This document shows positions 8,721-21,246 of a stretch of 64,000 bases of DNA, piece after piece. Source of the DNA: Aporrectodea caliginosa (lineage: Eukaryota > Annelida > Clitellata > Crassiclitellata > Lumbricidae). The stretch covers positions 259,501-323,500 of the forward strand of contig JACEVL010005070.1 in NCBI GenBank assembly GCA_020284085.1, written 5' to 3'. The position numbers were made by a program, and so were the translations under genes. Positions within the stretch are counted from its first letter, which is position 1, and each line of letters begins with the position of its first letter. Below the pieces are notes generated by a model. It made no database searches, was not told the DNA's origin, and worked only from the letters and a program-made list of their open reading frames with translations.

Positions 8721-11220
8721 AACCAAAGTTTACGAATCGAGTTTTTCCGTCTGAAGCTAAATTTTGCTCGTAATTTAAATACTGCCTTTTGCCTACTCTA
8801 TATTACAATTTAATCTGATTTAAAAAACCGACATTGTAACATGGAATAACAGCTTAGATTATAGGCCCTAAGTGGCTTAGCGACATTGAAGTTGGCACTT
8901 AGATTACTACACCCATTGCGATTGCCTTTTTATATAATTCGCCAATTATGACATCATCGCAAAATGACGAATTTTCCTTTTTGTTACAGTTAGTTGTAGT
9001 TAGTTATTACTTAGTCATAAAAAGGCTAAGCGAAATTGATTTAATAAAATGCGCCACTACTAATGGGTCAATTCACAAATCCAAAATCCGGAGCTATTAG
9101 TTGTAGCGCATTTCACGTTCTCGTTTGTCGATATTGCACTTTATTTTTTGGAACCAAGAATCACACTGTATTGGATTCGTCACAAACCTAAAAAATATTC
9201 AAAATTAACTGTTTGCACGACAGTCGGTCAACTGGATCGTCTGGGTCGCCTTTGTCTGGAATCTTTGGAGCTTCATTCTGCCCGTGGTTGACGCCGTCGC
9301 AGCTCTCGGAGGAAATATTGCTGCCCTTCGCCGACCTTTTCCCTATATCACATCCTCCACCCTGCAAGAGATTTTGGCAATCATTAACGTTCCCGTTTTA
9401 ACGACCACTAGCTAGGGGGCGACAACAAAATTATACGCAACGGACAATGACCATTCGATAGGGGGCGACAACAAATTTTACACAACGGACATCCAGCGTA
9501 ACGATATTTATAAGGTCTATAGAGATGTAGGCCTATAAATTTTCAAGTTGTTTTCCAACAGTCTTAGCACGGCCAATAATCTCGAAGCCGGGTTACAACA
9601 TCTACATCTTTCCGCTGTAAATAGCTTTATGTAACTGAAACCGAACATTTACAGACGCCATTGCTCGTACTCCGGCAGTGCCAGTCCCAAGTCTGGATGA
9701 AGGAGGGCGACGCTAATCATCTTTGTTATCACAAAGTGTCGCTAAGCTGAAACTACTAGTACATACGCGTTGTGAAAGTATTATTATTCTTTTGTCACTT
9801 CGGATTGGATCAGTTTCTGTTTTACATTTTAATGTTGTGAACTTACCAAAAATGTATGCATAAAGTCCGTAGGCCTACTTTCCAATATTGTTCAATTCAT
9901 CGCATCGCCGTCTCATCGATGGAATCTTTGGGTAATTTCTCTTTCGCTACTTCAATTTGGGGGACATGTACTGGTCATGTAGGCCTAGCCTACCTCTGTC
10001 TCCGACCGATCGACGCCTTCTTACAAAGCGCTGACTGAAATTGGGTCAGTGGACTAGGCTATAGTTTAGTACACATGTTTTCTCGCCGACCCCAAGAGTT
10101 TATCCTGCGCATGTTGACCTAATAGTGGGCCATAGGTCTATGCTTGTTTTTCTGGACACGCAGACCTATGGGCCGCAAACTTACGTCCTATTTATATTCA
10201 ACTCATGCCGGCAAATCGCCAGAAGTCTCGAGGAGTAGGGCCTAACTGTAGGGGCTACACAAGTAGATCTAGGCCCCTATACCAGGAAAGTTGTTTAAAC
10301 GGCTTAAAGGATTCGTCTTTATTCTTTATTATTAGATTACCTTAAGCGAATTAAGTTACAGAACACAAAACAGCTGCATTCTGAATTTATAAAGCCAGCA
10401 GTAACGCCATATGCCAGTTTTCCCATAGGCCTAATGGGTTAATAACAGGACCTATAAGTATAATAACGTGAAGAATTTGTAATGACATATTTATTGAATA
10501 TGTTACATTGATTTCCAGCTCAGACCGTACACGGAGACCTTAATAAATGACGTGGCACCCCTTAAAAAGCCAGCGGCGAGGAATCTTACCCCATCAATTC
10601 ATTGCAAAAGAGGCCTAAGATCGATAGAGGCCAAAAGGTTCATGCACAGCTACATTCACCATATAAGTAAGTAAGTAAGTAAGTAAGTTATTACTCCATT
10701 AGCAAATTCACAATGGGACATCTAGCCTAATTAGGATATAAAATAACACGCAGAAGTAATAATAAAGTACAGTAATAATGAAAGTTATAACACATGTCAA
10801 TAAGTAGGCCTATAAAGCACCTGGTAATGAATCCCTTTCTAGTGAGGAGGTCGGAACTTGGAATTTCACGATTGTTAGGACGTGGCCGTAAATAGTAGGC
10901 CTATTGTGATTCATGAACTGGAGGGAGAAAGCCATGGAGGACATGCCCAGGGTCAGCCAATATAGTGACAAATAGAGCGCGGTCAGCTTTAACAAACATT
11001 TCTTCGAATGTAGGGGAGTGACAGGGCAAAAGCCCTGCTTTAAAAGTTTTTTTAAATCAGAGTTTAGCCGTTCTCGCTCGCCTAAATTAGCGAATCCACA
11101 CAAAACAGGAGAGAAGTAGGCCTACACCATATTCGCGCAACAATGGTAGAGCTCATAATTAGGCCTATAGACGATTGCCAGCAAGCCTATGAACCACCAG
11201 GACAAGCAAACTGACACACC
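8720..11220. other. Non-coding stretch, no gene recognised
   Basis: Mixed AT-rich sequence with many TAGGCCTA octamers. Small structures seen: a direct repeat of tagggggcgacaacaaa at 9413 and 9469; a (GTAA)n run at 10668-10690; and a short dispersed repeat at about 9675-9745. A 61-codon open stretch at 9229-9413 (+), rich in hydrophobic residues, is noted among the findings but not called as a gene. Confidence 0.5.
9675..9745 (+). repeat. Short dispersed repeat, also at about 60865-60935
   Basis: The block gtgccagtcc-aagtctggat plus aaggagg and ctaatcatctttgttat occurs here and again near 60865-60935 in the same orientation. I do not recognise its family; it may be part of a SINE body. Confidence 0.6.
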
Positions 11221-11221
11221 G

Positions 11222-11455
11222 CAGTATGATTAGGCCTGCAATTCATAGTATGAACAGAAACTGATGATCACAAGGTATACTGCAGAAATCGAATTAAACC
11301 GTTTGGCAGCCATGCAAGGCGCCCATTACGTCCTACTGCTCGTTTTACCAACGCCATCTGGCGAATGAAAGGCTGAGTCGACCTTTTGGAGGGTAGCGGG
11401 AAGCGATCCCGCGTTCTTGCTGATCTTCAGCTCTTTGTGCCCCAGTGTTACCAAT
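11222..11455 (-). mobile_element. tRNA-derived SINE, family 1
   Basis: On the - strand the order is a tRNA-like head with a B-box-like block (gggatcgcttcccgc), then ggtcgactcagcc, gcagtaggacg, gggcgccttgcatggctg and an AT-rich 3' end. The same body occurs at 23343-23640 (-), 28028-28312 (+) and 33115-33352 (+). Confidence 0.75.
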
Positions 11456-12265
11456 ACCCTAAATCGCCCTTCATATATTATTAATTTTGTATTGTATCTG
11501 GGCGTATGCAGGGAGAACCCGATTCTTTAGGAGATTGTAGGCCTAAGTTTGTAACACCAAGAATATTGAGATTGGTATAGACTAGAATAGAAAGATTTTT
11601 TTTTATGACGCAGATTTGCTGTCGTAAGTGACTCGTGATCAGACAGAATCATCTTATTATCTGATGTTAGAGTCTTGTGTAGCGCCTATATATCGCCTTC
11701 TAATTCCTACTAGAGTTGGGTAGTTATCAGCTTTCTTGACAACTTTCAAAATCGGTTCTGTTTCGGTTTTTCTGCGTATACCAACATCGATCGGCATCGG
11801 TTTTCGGGTTGTTTTCTGTCTGCTCCAACCCTAGCCTAGGCCTACACAGTCCGACGTTGTTGTTTCCCAGTGTAGCCCAAGGACCAATAACACAGGACTG
11901 GAGAGACTTCGAAGTGTGACTAAATATATTATGCCGTGCCTAATATGTCCCCCACGCCAGATCTTGTTTACGTCTTGTTTACACAACAAACGCATTGCAG
12001 TTTCAAAGAAAATCATACTTAGGCCTGTATCAGTAAAGAGACATTGAAGAACAAATATTATGGCTCAGTTCAAGGACCAATATTACCTTGGACTGGAAAC
12101 TTCTTATTATGCGGCGTGTAACGAATTGGTGGTCCATGCATCACACCAGATAAGACATAGGCCTATAGGCCTATAGGCTACAAATTTCTACAGCACCAAA
12201 AAAGCGTAGACGCGGAACCAATCTTGTCAAACATGAACGACCTCATTCAAGTGTTCCACATACTA

Positions 12266-12497
12266 TGTAACAATACAATACAATACAACTGCCTTTGATA
12301 ATTATCGCCCTTCTTCCAAAGGTGGCCCAAAGCTCAGAAGTGCACACGCCTCGGCGACGCAGAAGCAGCTATATTTCAGAGGACTTGCTCACTGACCACG
12401 GTCCCTACACAGTAACCGACCGGACGAGGATCGAAACGTACTCTCCGCGTTACAGGTCAAGCGCCCTAACCAGTCCGCCACCGTGCCACACATTAGG
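12266..12497 (-). mobile_element. tRNA-derived SINE, family 2, with TTGTA tail
   Basis: Read on the - strand it starts ggcacggtggcggactgg, followed by an A-box-like ggttagggcgcttga and a B-box-like gtttcgatcctc. It ends in a (TTGTA)n tail at 12269-12290. The head resembles the element at 61275-61480. The tRNA-like head cannot fold as a full tRNA, so it is not called as a tRNA gene. Confidence 0.7.
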
Positions 12498-12509
12498 ACT
12501 AAGTTATTA

Positions 12510-13273
12510 TCTATATTATAAGCCAAAGTCGGATTATTCTGTCCTTCCGTATGTTTGTCCATCCGGCTAAAGGCTCAGAAACGGAACGCTTTAGCGATTT
12601 GAAAAAATTTACAAAAGATTATTACGCCGCGTCTAGGTCAACGCGACTATTTTCAGCTCGCAATTTTATTTAAACGCCGATATATGGCCATTTTAAATTT
12701 CCAACTTTTTCGACGAGACTATTTCAATACCGGCCACAGTATGGCCATTTGTCCACGTCACGAAGGCTTAAATTAATATGCAATCTTACGTCACACGTAG
12801 CATCTAGGTCAACGCTCTGATTCGCAACCAATCACGATGACCGTTGATTTAAAATCAGAAGTGGTCACGCCCACGGCTGAATTTATTGGTCATCGGACTT
12901 AAAAATTCGCCAATGCAACACTTTAGGGATACGAAATTTTTAACGAACGTTTTCATTTGAATTTCTATAGATCGATCTCAACCCAACTTTATTTCAACTC
13001 AAAATTTACCTTAAATTCCGATATTTGGACATTTTAAGTTTCGATGTGGTCATAGTCTGTTTCAAGGCCATTGAAATCTAGCTATGCAGGAGTATATATT
13101 ACGTAGAGTTTAAATTAAACAATTTCAAGCCAGCGCGTAAATTCGCCAGAGGGATACACGAAAAATGTGCACATCGTTAAATTCAAATTCACGGGCGCTG
13201 ACGAAGATGTCGTTAAATTCAAATACACGGGCGCTGAGGAAAACCCGGGCGAACGCCGGGTAAAAACTGCTAG
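12510..13273 (+). mobile_element. Non-autonomous Helitron-like element
   Basis: It begins with TC after an A (12509) and ends with CTAG before a T (13274), as Helitrons do when inserted between A and T. An imperfect GC-rich hairpin (acccgg / ccgggt, 13243-13261) lies 8 bp upstream of the CTAG end. A second copy with the same ends is found at 62298-63089 on the other strand. No Rep/helicase gene is present, so it depends on an autonomous partner. Confidence 0.7.
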
Positions 13274-13388
13274 TCTTTAATAATTCTCACCATGCCCTTG
13301 CGTACAACACTGCATGGTTAAGTGGTTAACATACACCATGCATGGTTAGCTGTGAGGGTGGGGCGATACTGTTATTTTTGAAGGATAA

Positions 13389-13765
13389 ATCTTCTGCGGC
13401 GGATTAAGATTCTGCCGCACTTGAAAGGAAAATTTCACTTCTGCGGCGGAAACATTCACGCATGAGCAAAGCTTCGACCAAGCATGCGCATTGCTCAAAA
13501 CATGCATAAAATGGCTGAATTATTCTTAGACCAAACCTTTGATAGCACTTGGCAAGTAAACGTGAGGTTCGGTTAGGGTCAGGATAGGCGTCGTGAGGGT
13601 CGGCTAGGATTTGGCGCGGCTAGTGTGGCCATTAGAATATTGTTTAGGCCTACGTGTAATTATTATAGACTACGAATTTCTATATGCACAGGAAGGCCGA
13701 ATCTGCCGCAGAAGTAAAAATTTCGTAAAAATTACGAAGGCGGAATTAGCTTCCACCGCAGATGC
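13389..13765. mobile_element. Possible MITE with imperfect terminal inverted repeats
   Basis: Two blocks around cttctgcggcgga at the left are mirrored at the right by ctgccgcagaagt and ccaccgcagatgc. I could not define exact ends or a target-site duplication, so the boundaries are approximate. Confidence 0.35.
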
Positions 13766-13859
13766 ATCACGTTGTTTAACGTTAGATAATAATTAGACGT
13801 CACCGTTTTTTCTGTAGTGGAACACAATAATTATTAAAGTAGGCCCTATATAGACCATG

Positions 13860-14196
13860 CAGTGCTGTCCAACCTTTTTGACCCCGCGCGGGCCACTGAA
13901 GTCGTTATTCTTGAAGACGAGTGCCGCACCATTAAACTCAAAAGCATCGACTAAAATTTATTGAAAATATTAACTGTTTTAAAATTAATTGTGGAATAAT
14001 AATAATGAATAGTGTATGTATGGAATTTGTATCATGCTTTACAATAGTCAAAAAAATAAATGCTCAAGCACGAATAGTTATGCAATTGAGGCAGTGACTT
14101 TGCCTTTTACTTCATTTTTACAGAAATTGCAAATATTTAGGGAGCTGGGGCGGGCCACTTAGAATCAGCCCGCGGGCCGCGGGTTGGACAGCACTG
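13860..14196. mobile_element. Non-autonomous hAT-like element
   Basis: Perfect 15-bp terminal inverted repeats: CAGTGCTGTCCAACC at the left and its complement at the right, the style of hAT elements. The interior has no coding sequence. A clear 8-bp target duplication could not be identified. Confidence 0.75.
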
Positions 14197-14647
14197 CCCT
14201 AGACCTACCAGAACTCCAATCAAACATTTCCAGCAATGCGAATGCTTACTGAACTAAAAATAAGGGCCTAGTCCTAAGCTTACTGTCCGTGAAAAAAGCT
14301 AATGACATTATTTGATATCTGCTTCTGAGCAAAGGCTTTCCGTTTTTTTTCTAAGGTTTTCGGTTTGCGAACGAACTTGATATCGAATTCGGATGTTCTT
14401 ACTATCTTGCTATCGGCTAGTTAGCGCAGACAATCGCCACGTGTCAAATTACATACAGGTCCTGCGCTGGCTCCCTCTCCGTCAGCGTATAGAGTACAGA
14501 GTCGACTCCTAGGTGTCGCGATGCCAGCTACAATTATTATAGGCTTCGCTCCAACGTAGGCCCTATATCTACTTGACCTTTGTCGACCTGTGTCGGGTAC
14601 TCGGTGTAGTCGCTCCCTACGCTCAGTGGGGAAGGGGTGCTCTCAGT

Positions 14648-15015
14648 CAGTGGGTAACGAAGGGGCAGCGGGGGGCAACCGCCTCGGGCGCAGCACAAGG
14701 GGGCGCAAAATTAGCTTTCAGTGGTACACAGTACTCTGCAGTGGCGTAACGAAGGGTTTCAACGCCCAGAGGCAAGAGTTGATGACTGTGCCCCCTTTTA
14801 CATTTTCTTGTTGACTTTTAATCGTTCGTGTCACCACTGAAGGCTAATTTTGAGCCCCTCTGGTGCTGCGCCCGGGGGCGGCTGCCCCTCTGCCCCCTTC
14901 GTTACGCCACTGACAGTACTATGACAAGAACGATTAAAAGTCAACAAGAAAATTAAAAGGGGGCACAGTCATCAACTCTTGCCTCTGGGCGCTGAAACCC
15001 TTCGTTACGCCACTG
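14648..15015 (-). mobile_element. hAT MITE (outer copy) inserted in the LINE fragment
   Basis: Ends are cagtgggtaacgaagg at the left and the complement of cagtggcgtaacgaaggg at the right. The 8-bp duplications ctctcagt (14640-14647) and ctttcagt (15016-15023) differ at one base. The element is split by a second copy of the same family in opposite orientation (14736-14912). Confidence 0.8.
14736..14912 (+). mobile_element. hAT MITE (inner copy) nested in its own family
   Basis: About 175 bp with CAGTGGCGTAACGAAGGG at both ends in inverted orientation. It is flanked by the perfect 8-bp duplication ACAGTACT (14728-14735 and 14913-14920). It lies inside the outer copy and is reversed relative to it, giving the interleaved A-B-A'-B' pattern of the locus. 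Confidence 0.85.
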
Positions 15016-15282
15016 CTTTCAGTCCCGTTTGCCCGTACCTCTATCATGCAAAGTCGCGCTTTTGCTGTGGTATGCCCGGCGGTATGGAATGGCCTCCCTC
15101 TTGAGCTGCGCCTATTTCCTAGGTCACTCTGACACATTCTATAAGCGTTCGAAAACTGTTCTGTTTGACCCTGCTGGAGTCGGGAGCACCTCTGAATAGT
15201 TTCCTTGAAGAGGTGCTATATAAATACTTGAATGAATGAATGAAGTCAATGAACGAATGAACGAATGAATGAATGAATGAAT

Positions 15283-16102
15283 AGGTTAAACCGATCGAGC
15301 CCTACAATTCCTATCGACCACGGATATTGATCGAGGGGTTGACCATCAGAACACCCGTTCATTATCGATTTCCACTAGGCCTACAAATTGCCCACGCTAG
15401 CAAACGAACGCCTACAAAGCCGGCTTACATAATGGTGATTTTTAACCCGACCTCGGCTGCGTTAAATATCAGCAAACGCTTTCTAGACCTCTATACACTG
15501 TATGGATCGGTTGTGGATGAGTTCTGGATCCATTCTGACAGAGCCTGTATTTATAGTTTCTCGGATGCTAGCGCCGGGAATTTGTAGGCGTGCTGGACAA
15601 CAGCACGGGATGAAGACAGATTACAGCCTTTGTAACAGTAGATTTAATAGCATCGGTCTGAGACTTGGCGTGGTTCCTACTGTCTGTGAATAGCATCTTA
15701 CGTCACCCAGTGTGATAATGGGCTTTCTATGCGTATCGTTCAAGGATGCGGCTTGAGACGATGGCAAAGGCGTGCACGGTCAGATGCTATTTTATGTCCT
15801 AGGTTTCGGTGCTGCAAATATTCGACCTCATCCTCGCTTTTGAGGGAGACAGAACGACGAAATCTTGTGAGTGTCGTATTTACAAATAATTCCTTCATCC
15901 GTACCAAAAAACGTGGGGATATTTATTGCCATCCAGAAACAGTCGTTCATTTGGCTCAGTCTGTCTAGGAGCCACAGAGCACAGAGGTTTTTTCGTCTAC
16001 GCCAGGAATTATTGGTGACGTACAGGCAGTGTACGTTCGTGTGGGCACACTTCAGACCGGAGTATGATCCAGTGGCTAAATTCACCCGGATCCCTCTGGC
16101 AG
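15283..16102. other. Non-coding stretch, no gene recognised
   Basis: Several frames are open for 60-90 codons around 15330-15590 and 15730-16110, on both strands at once. None shows a recognisable motif, splice context or codon bias, so none is called. Confidence 0.4.
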
Positions 16103-16128
16103 TGGCGTAAATCATGGGGGGTGGGGAC

Positions 16129-16295
16129 CAGTAGCGGCGCCAGGATTTCAGGTTTGGGAGGCTAAAACCCCAATTCCTTCCCTTTCTCCTCTCCTCTCTG
16201 GCATTGGCAGTGATTTCCCACTTTTGTTTGGGGGCTGAGCCGCCGATAGGGGGGGAGCTTCAGCCCACCCTAGTCCCATCCTGGCGCCGCCACTG
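16129..16295 (+). mobile_element. hAT MITE, 173-bp family (copy 1)
   Basis: Starts cagtagcggcgccaggat and ends atcctggcgccgccactg. The interior block ttccctttctcc, tggcattggcagtgatt, tgagccgccgatagggg is shared with 25152-25324 and 63776-63949. It lies in G-rich DNA that itself begins with a cagtggcgtaaatcatgg end at 16100, so it may be nested in another MITE. The flanks are G runs and the target duplication is ambiguous. Confidence 0.8.
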
Positions 16296-17010
16296 GGGGG
16301 ACAGAGGGGGACTGTCCCCAAAGTTTTGACTTAAGCCCGTCTGTCCCCCCCAAAAAGCCAGTCCTCGTATAATATGTCCCCCCCCCCAAAGTTATATACA
16401 GATTTTCGCCTCTTCCCTCTGGATCTGAGATCCGCCACCTGAACTATGAGATCAACCACATAAAACTGTAGACCCATCAACTAAATGTGTTTCTGTAACA
16501 ATAATCGACCAAATGCACGTACCTTGTTTCACACATTACCGAATAGCAAACAGAGATATATATTGGTTAGCCTATAGATTCGCCGGATAGGCTTTGTCTT
16601 TAGATTTGTAAAGATTTGAAGATCCTCCGCCACCTGTGCATGAACAATTAACCACTAATAGTCCACGTGTATCTAATTACACATAGACGTTAAATAGGGA
16701 GAACTTCCAATTTACTTCATTAATAATATGTAGATGTTGTGTACGATGAGAGATGATAGTTGTTATAAATTGTTGTGACGTTTGCTCTCCCCAAAGCCTG
16801 AAAAGGATCTGATTCTGAATATGAATCTGACTTTCAATGTATTGAATATGCCTTCACTTCGAGTTGCTTGTTTCAAAAGATTACACTTTTGTGAAGCAAG
16901 GAAGTGATGCTGAGTTTAAGGGTGTTCCTTTCAGCATTTATGAAATTTGAAGCTGCCTTGGTGAAATTGACGATAATACAGTATACAAGATCTTTTGGTA
17001 AACTACTTTG
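16296..17010. other. Non-coding stretch with G/C runs; no gene seen
   Basis: Runs of C and G (for example tgtcccccccccc near 16375) suggest the decayed remainder of the MITE that starts near 16100. No matching second end was found. Confidence 0.4.
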
Positions 17011-17155
17011 CTAACACTTTAATGACGAGCTGCATTGGTTTCCCAGTCGCTTTTAGTACATATATAATTTCGTTTATTGAAAATAGTAAGTTGACAGACC
17101 GCAACTTTTTACATAGACTGAGAAACAAATGCAGCTCTCATCATTAAGTGTTAAG
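17011..17155. mobile_element. Short palindromic element
   Basis: The left end taacactttaatgacgagct plus gcattgg is mirrored at the right by aatgcagctctcatcattaa plus gtgtta. A related 72-bp palindrome with the same block (actgggaaaccaatgcag) sits at 37141-37212. The family is unknown. Confidence 0.55.
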
Positions 17156-17193
17156 GAGTTATTAACTTACTGTTTTCTTTAGCTATTTCTAAG

Positions 17194-17589
17194 CAGAGCT
17201 TCTCATTTGAGGCGATCGATCGATCGATCTCCTTGGTTGATCGCCTAGCAAAGGTCTGGTCGATCGGTAAATCGATTGCGCTCGATGAGCTAGACTCCAA
17301 GAGGAACCTGGAGCCAGACCATTATTTTGTTTATCTAATTTACATTACGTCTGAAAGTTCAGGCTAGGATCGATACAACATTGCATCGACAAACAGAGGT
17401 GGTGGCTTATCGACAGTGAATAAGTGTTGCATACAATCTGGCAGTTAATGGACAACAATGTGCACCTATACGAATACGACAAAATGCGTTGTATGCAAAA
17501 GGTGCTGAGGTCGACCGCGCATCGATCGTCTACTCAATCCAGCGCGATTGATTTTCAAATCGCCTTCTATTTTCAAATGAGAACCTCTG
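17194..17589. mobile_element. Non-autonomous hAT element with exact 8-bp duplication
   Basis: Terminal inverted repeats are CAGAGCTTCTCATTTGA (left) and the complement of CAGAGGTTCTCATTTGA (right). The flanking 8-bp duplication TTTCTAAG is perfect (17186-17193 and 17590-17597). Inside are gatcgatcgatcgat runs near both ends, possible subterminal transposase-binding repeats. There is no transposase. Confidence 0.88.
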
Positions 17590-18365
17590 TTTCTAAGCAC
17601 TGTTTGCTTTCATAGCTGTCCTATTTAGTATGCAACATTCTGTTAACATTCATAATTTTTATGCTAAAAAGCCAATTTTGCCAAAGTCTCTCTGAGCATG
17701 AGAAAAGGCACTTGTCTTGCCTCTACTGGAAGACAGCAGAAATTGATGAAAGTGATTAGTATCAGAGGGGTCAGCAGATTTAAAGAAAGAGTTTTTATCT
17801 ATTGACATACATTGCTTCTTAAAGCTGCTGTTCTGATAAATTTCAAGCAATATTTAAATTTTAAGTATTTGACATCATAATCTGTTTAATTAATAGGCAA
17901 ATGAAGTTAAAGGCTAAACACTTATTTCTATACCTCTATAGATTCCCCAGAAGGTTGGTCCTGAGATTGAAATACAAAGTTGTTTGAGGCAGGGCTTCTA
18001 TCCCTATACAGGGCGGGCGCAAGTTGAGCCCAGTGAAAAACAGGGGGGGAAGTGTTTCTTTTAAATTTTTATCACGCTTTCTACAAGTCAGTCTTCATTC
18101 GCAGTCCTATGAAAGACCCACTTTTCTCGTATAAATTAGTGTGAACCGATGACATCGTCCGATTAAGTCACTCGATTTTGTTAACAAACTGTAGGCCTAC
18201 TTAATGCGTTATTGAGTTCTCGCACTTAATCGCGCGACATTATCTAGTTAATTCACACCCGTTGACTCGCATGCTTAAAATTGAACAACTTTACTTTTCC
18301 ATTTTAGGTGCTTAATAATTATTTTGCATTGGTATCCATTGTAAGCTTAAATGGTCAATTTAAAA

Positions 18366-18620
18366 TGGAAGCTGGATTATGAAAACAATTGTCTCCCTAA
18401 ATCAGGGTGAAAATTGCCGGTGGGGTTGGGGGGAGTTCAACCCCCTAGTCTTTCTTAGGCTCCCATAGTAAAGTCTACATTTCACACCCAAACTGCACAT
18501 AAATCAACGTCTACCCCCCCGTTATTTCTTTACAATTCCCATACTGGCCTAAATGGAAGCTGGATTAATGAAAGAAATCTTCGCATAAATAGAAGTTGGA
18601 TTGATGATATTTTAGCAGAT
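18366..18620 (+). repeat. Dispersed aaatggaagctggatt repeat units
   Basis: Units reading aaatggaagctggattaatg or aaatagaagttggattgatg occur near 18366, 18550 and 18588, separated by an inserted block at 18405-18530. The same unit forms a longer degenerate array at 22985-23235. Confidence 0.7.
18405..18530 (+). mobile_element. Short conserved interspersed block, also at 61553-61673
   Basis: The run agggtgaaaattgccgg, gttcaaccccctagtctttc, tttcacacccaaactgcac recurs in reverse complement at 61553-61673. High similarity over about 120 bp and a free-standing second copy mark it as a mobile non-coding element. Its family is unknown and it has no clear terminal repeats. Confidence 0.7.
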
Positions 18621-19089
18621 GAAACCTATCAATTACAGACACATTTATCTAATCAGAAATGAGCTAACACCAGTACTTTTTCCTGGAAAAAGGTTCCGGA
18701 ACTCAACAAATTCAGAACAATTATAGGGACATATTTTATGCTAATATTTCTATTTCATATAATATAAATATCAATAAACACTGAAAGTATTGGAATTAAA
18801 TTAAAGTATCTAAATAATTTTAATAAATTTTTTATTAAAAATATAATTAAAAAAATTATTTTTTAAAAAGGTTCCAGAACGCCGCTCCGGACCACTCCGG
18901 CTGAAAAAGCACTGGCTAAAACTCACGTCGGCAATATGGGATCTCGGAGAGAGTGGAGACCCGGCCCGGGAGGGGGAAGGGGGGGGATTGAGCCCGGTTG
19001 TTTAGGGGGATAGAAGCCACTGGTTTGAGGTGCAAACACAACCATGATATTCGAACAATGGAACAGTTTTTGATCTTTCTAAGTAGTTA

Positions 19090-19345
19090 CTTCTTTACTG
19101 ACCCCGAAATGTTTGCTGCACAGAGGCAAATGCAACAGTAATTAAGTGCAATGGAAGACTGTTCCAGGAAGTTGGTCCAATGCACAGAAGGTGCATGAGG
19201 TTCAAGCTGAAGTGCAGAAGCATGGCACTTGCACATTTCCACAACTAGCAGAGAGCAGAGATTACCAACCAGTTGACTTGGGACTGGAACACAGAGCTCC
19301 CTGATCTATTCCAGGGCAGCGCGAACAATTGAGACGCATGACAGC
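19090..19345 (+). repeat. SINE-like dispersed repeat (family 4)
   Basis: It shares an ordered set of blocks (gttcca, aagtgcagaagcatggcact, cagagattaccaaccagtt, gacttgggactggaaca) with 28775-29110. It is more distantly similar to 36300-36560. No pol III promoter boxes are evident. Confidence 0.5.
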
Positions 19346-20796
<1,451 letters not shown>

Positions 20797-21246
20797 CATT
20801 GCTTGGGGACAGAAAGATAGAGATACAGGTCATCATCTCTGTCTGTCTGTCTTTGTTTCTCTGTCTGTCTTTGTGTTTGTCTGTGAGGAAACTCTCACAA
20901 AGTGGGAGAAGTTAATTCATGGGAAATGCATTCAAAGGCAAGTACTGATAGACAACTAGACATGTAAATGGGTCATAATGATTCCTTTGCATAGTCATAC
21001 TCCCTGTTTAGTTAGCTATCAAATGTTAAGTCCATAGCCTATGTAGCATTTGCTGCTTAAGCGTTTTGATATTCAATTTTAGCATGATGCCCTGCAACAA
21101 AACTTGATTTAACATGTCCCCTTGATTTCATAATTTGAATTCCTGTGCACTGATTATTATGCAAATAACCAAGTCAACTACTTCATCTTATGGAGATTTC
21201 GCTTATCACAGCCTCATAGGAATGTGAATATGCTCGAATTTACTAT

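Larger units (their letters stand above)
14410..15282 (+). mobile_element. 3' fragment of an L2/CR1-like LINE
   Basis: Short in-frame fragments match the region downstream of reverse transcriptase in this LINE group: HVSNYIQVLRWLPLRQRIEY near 14440-14500, and RAFAVVCPAVWNGLPLELR near 15055-15110. The 3' end is a tgctatataaatacttgaa block followed by a (TGAA)n tail at 15230-15282. The ORF is broken by stops and by an hAT element inserted at 14648. It is a dead fragment. Confidence 0.7.
17990..19022. mobile_element. 1.03-kb hAT element with exact 8-bp duplication
   Basis: Ends are CAGGGCTTCTATCCC at the left and the complement of CAGTGGCTTCTATCCC at the right, with a perfect duplication GTTTGAGG (17982-17989 and 19023-19030). 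It encodes no transposase. Nested inside are a conserved G/C-rich block (18405-18530) and units of an aaatggaagctggattgatg repeat. Confidence 0.88.

Noticed and set aside
12430..12497. tRNA gene
   Set aside because: A- and B-box-like blocks are present, but acceptor and anticodon stems do not pair and a SINE body with a tail follows.
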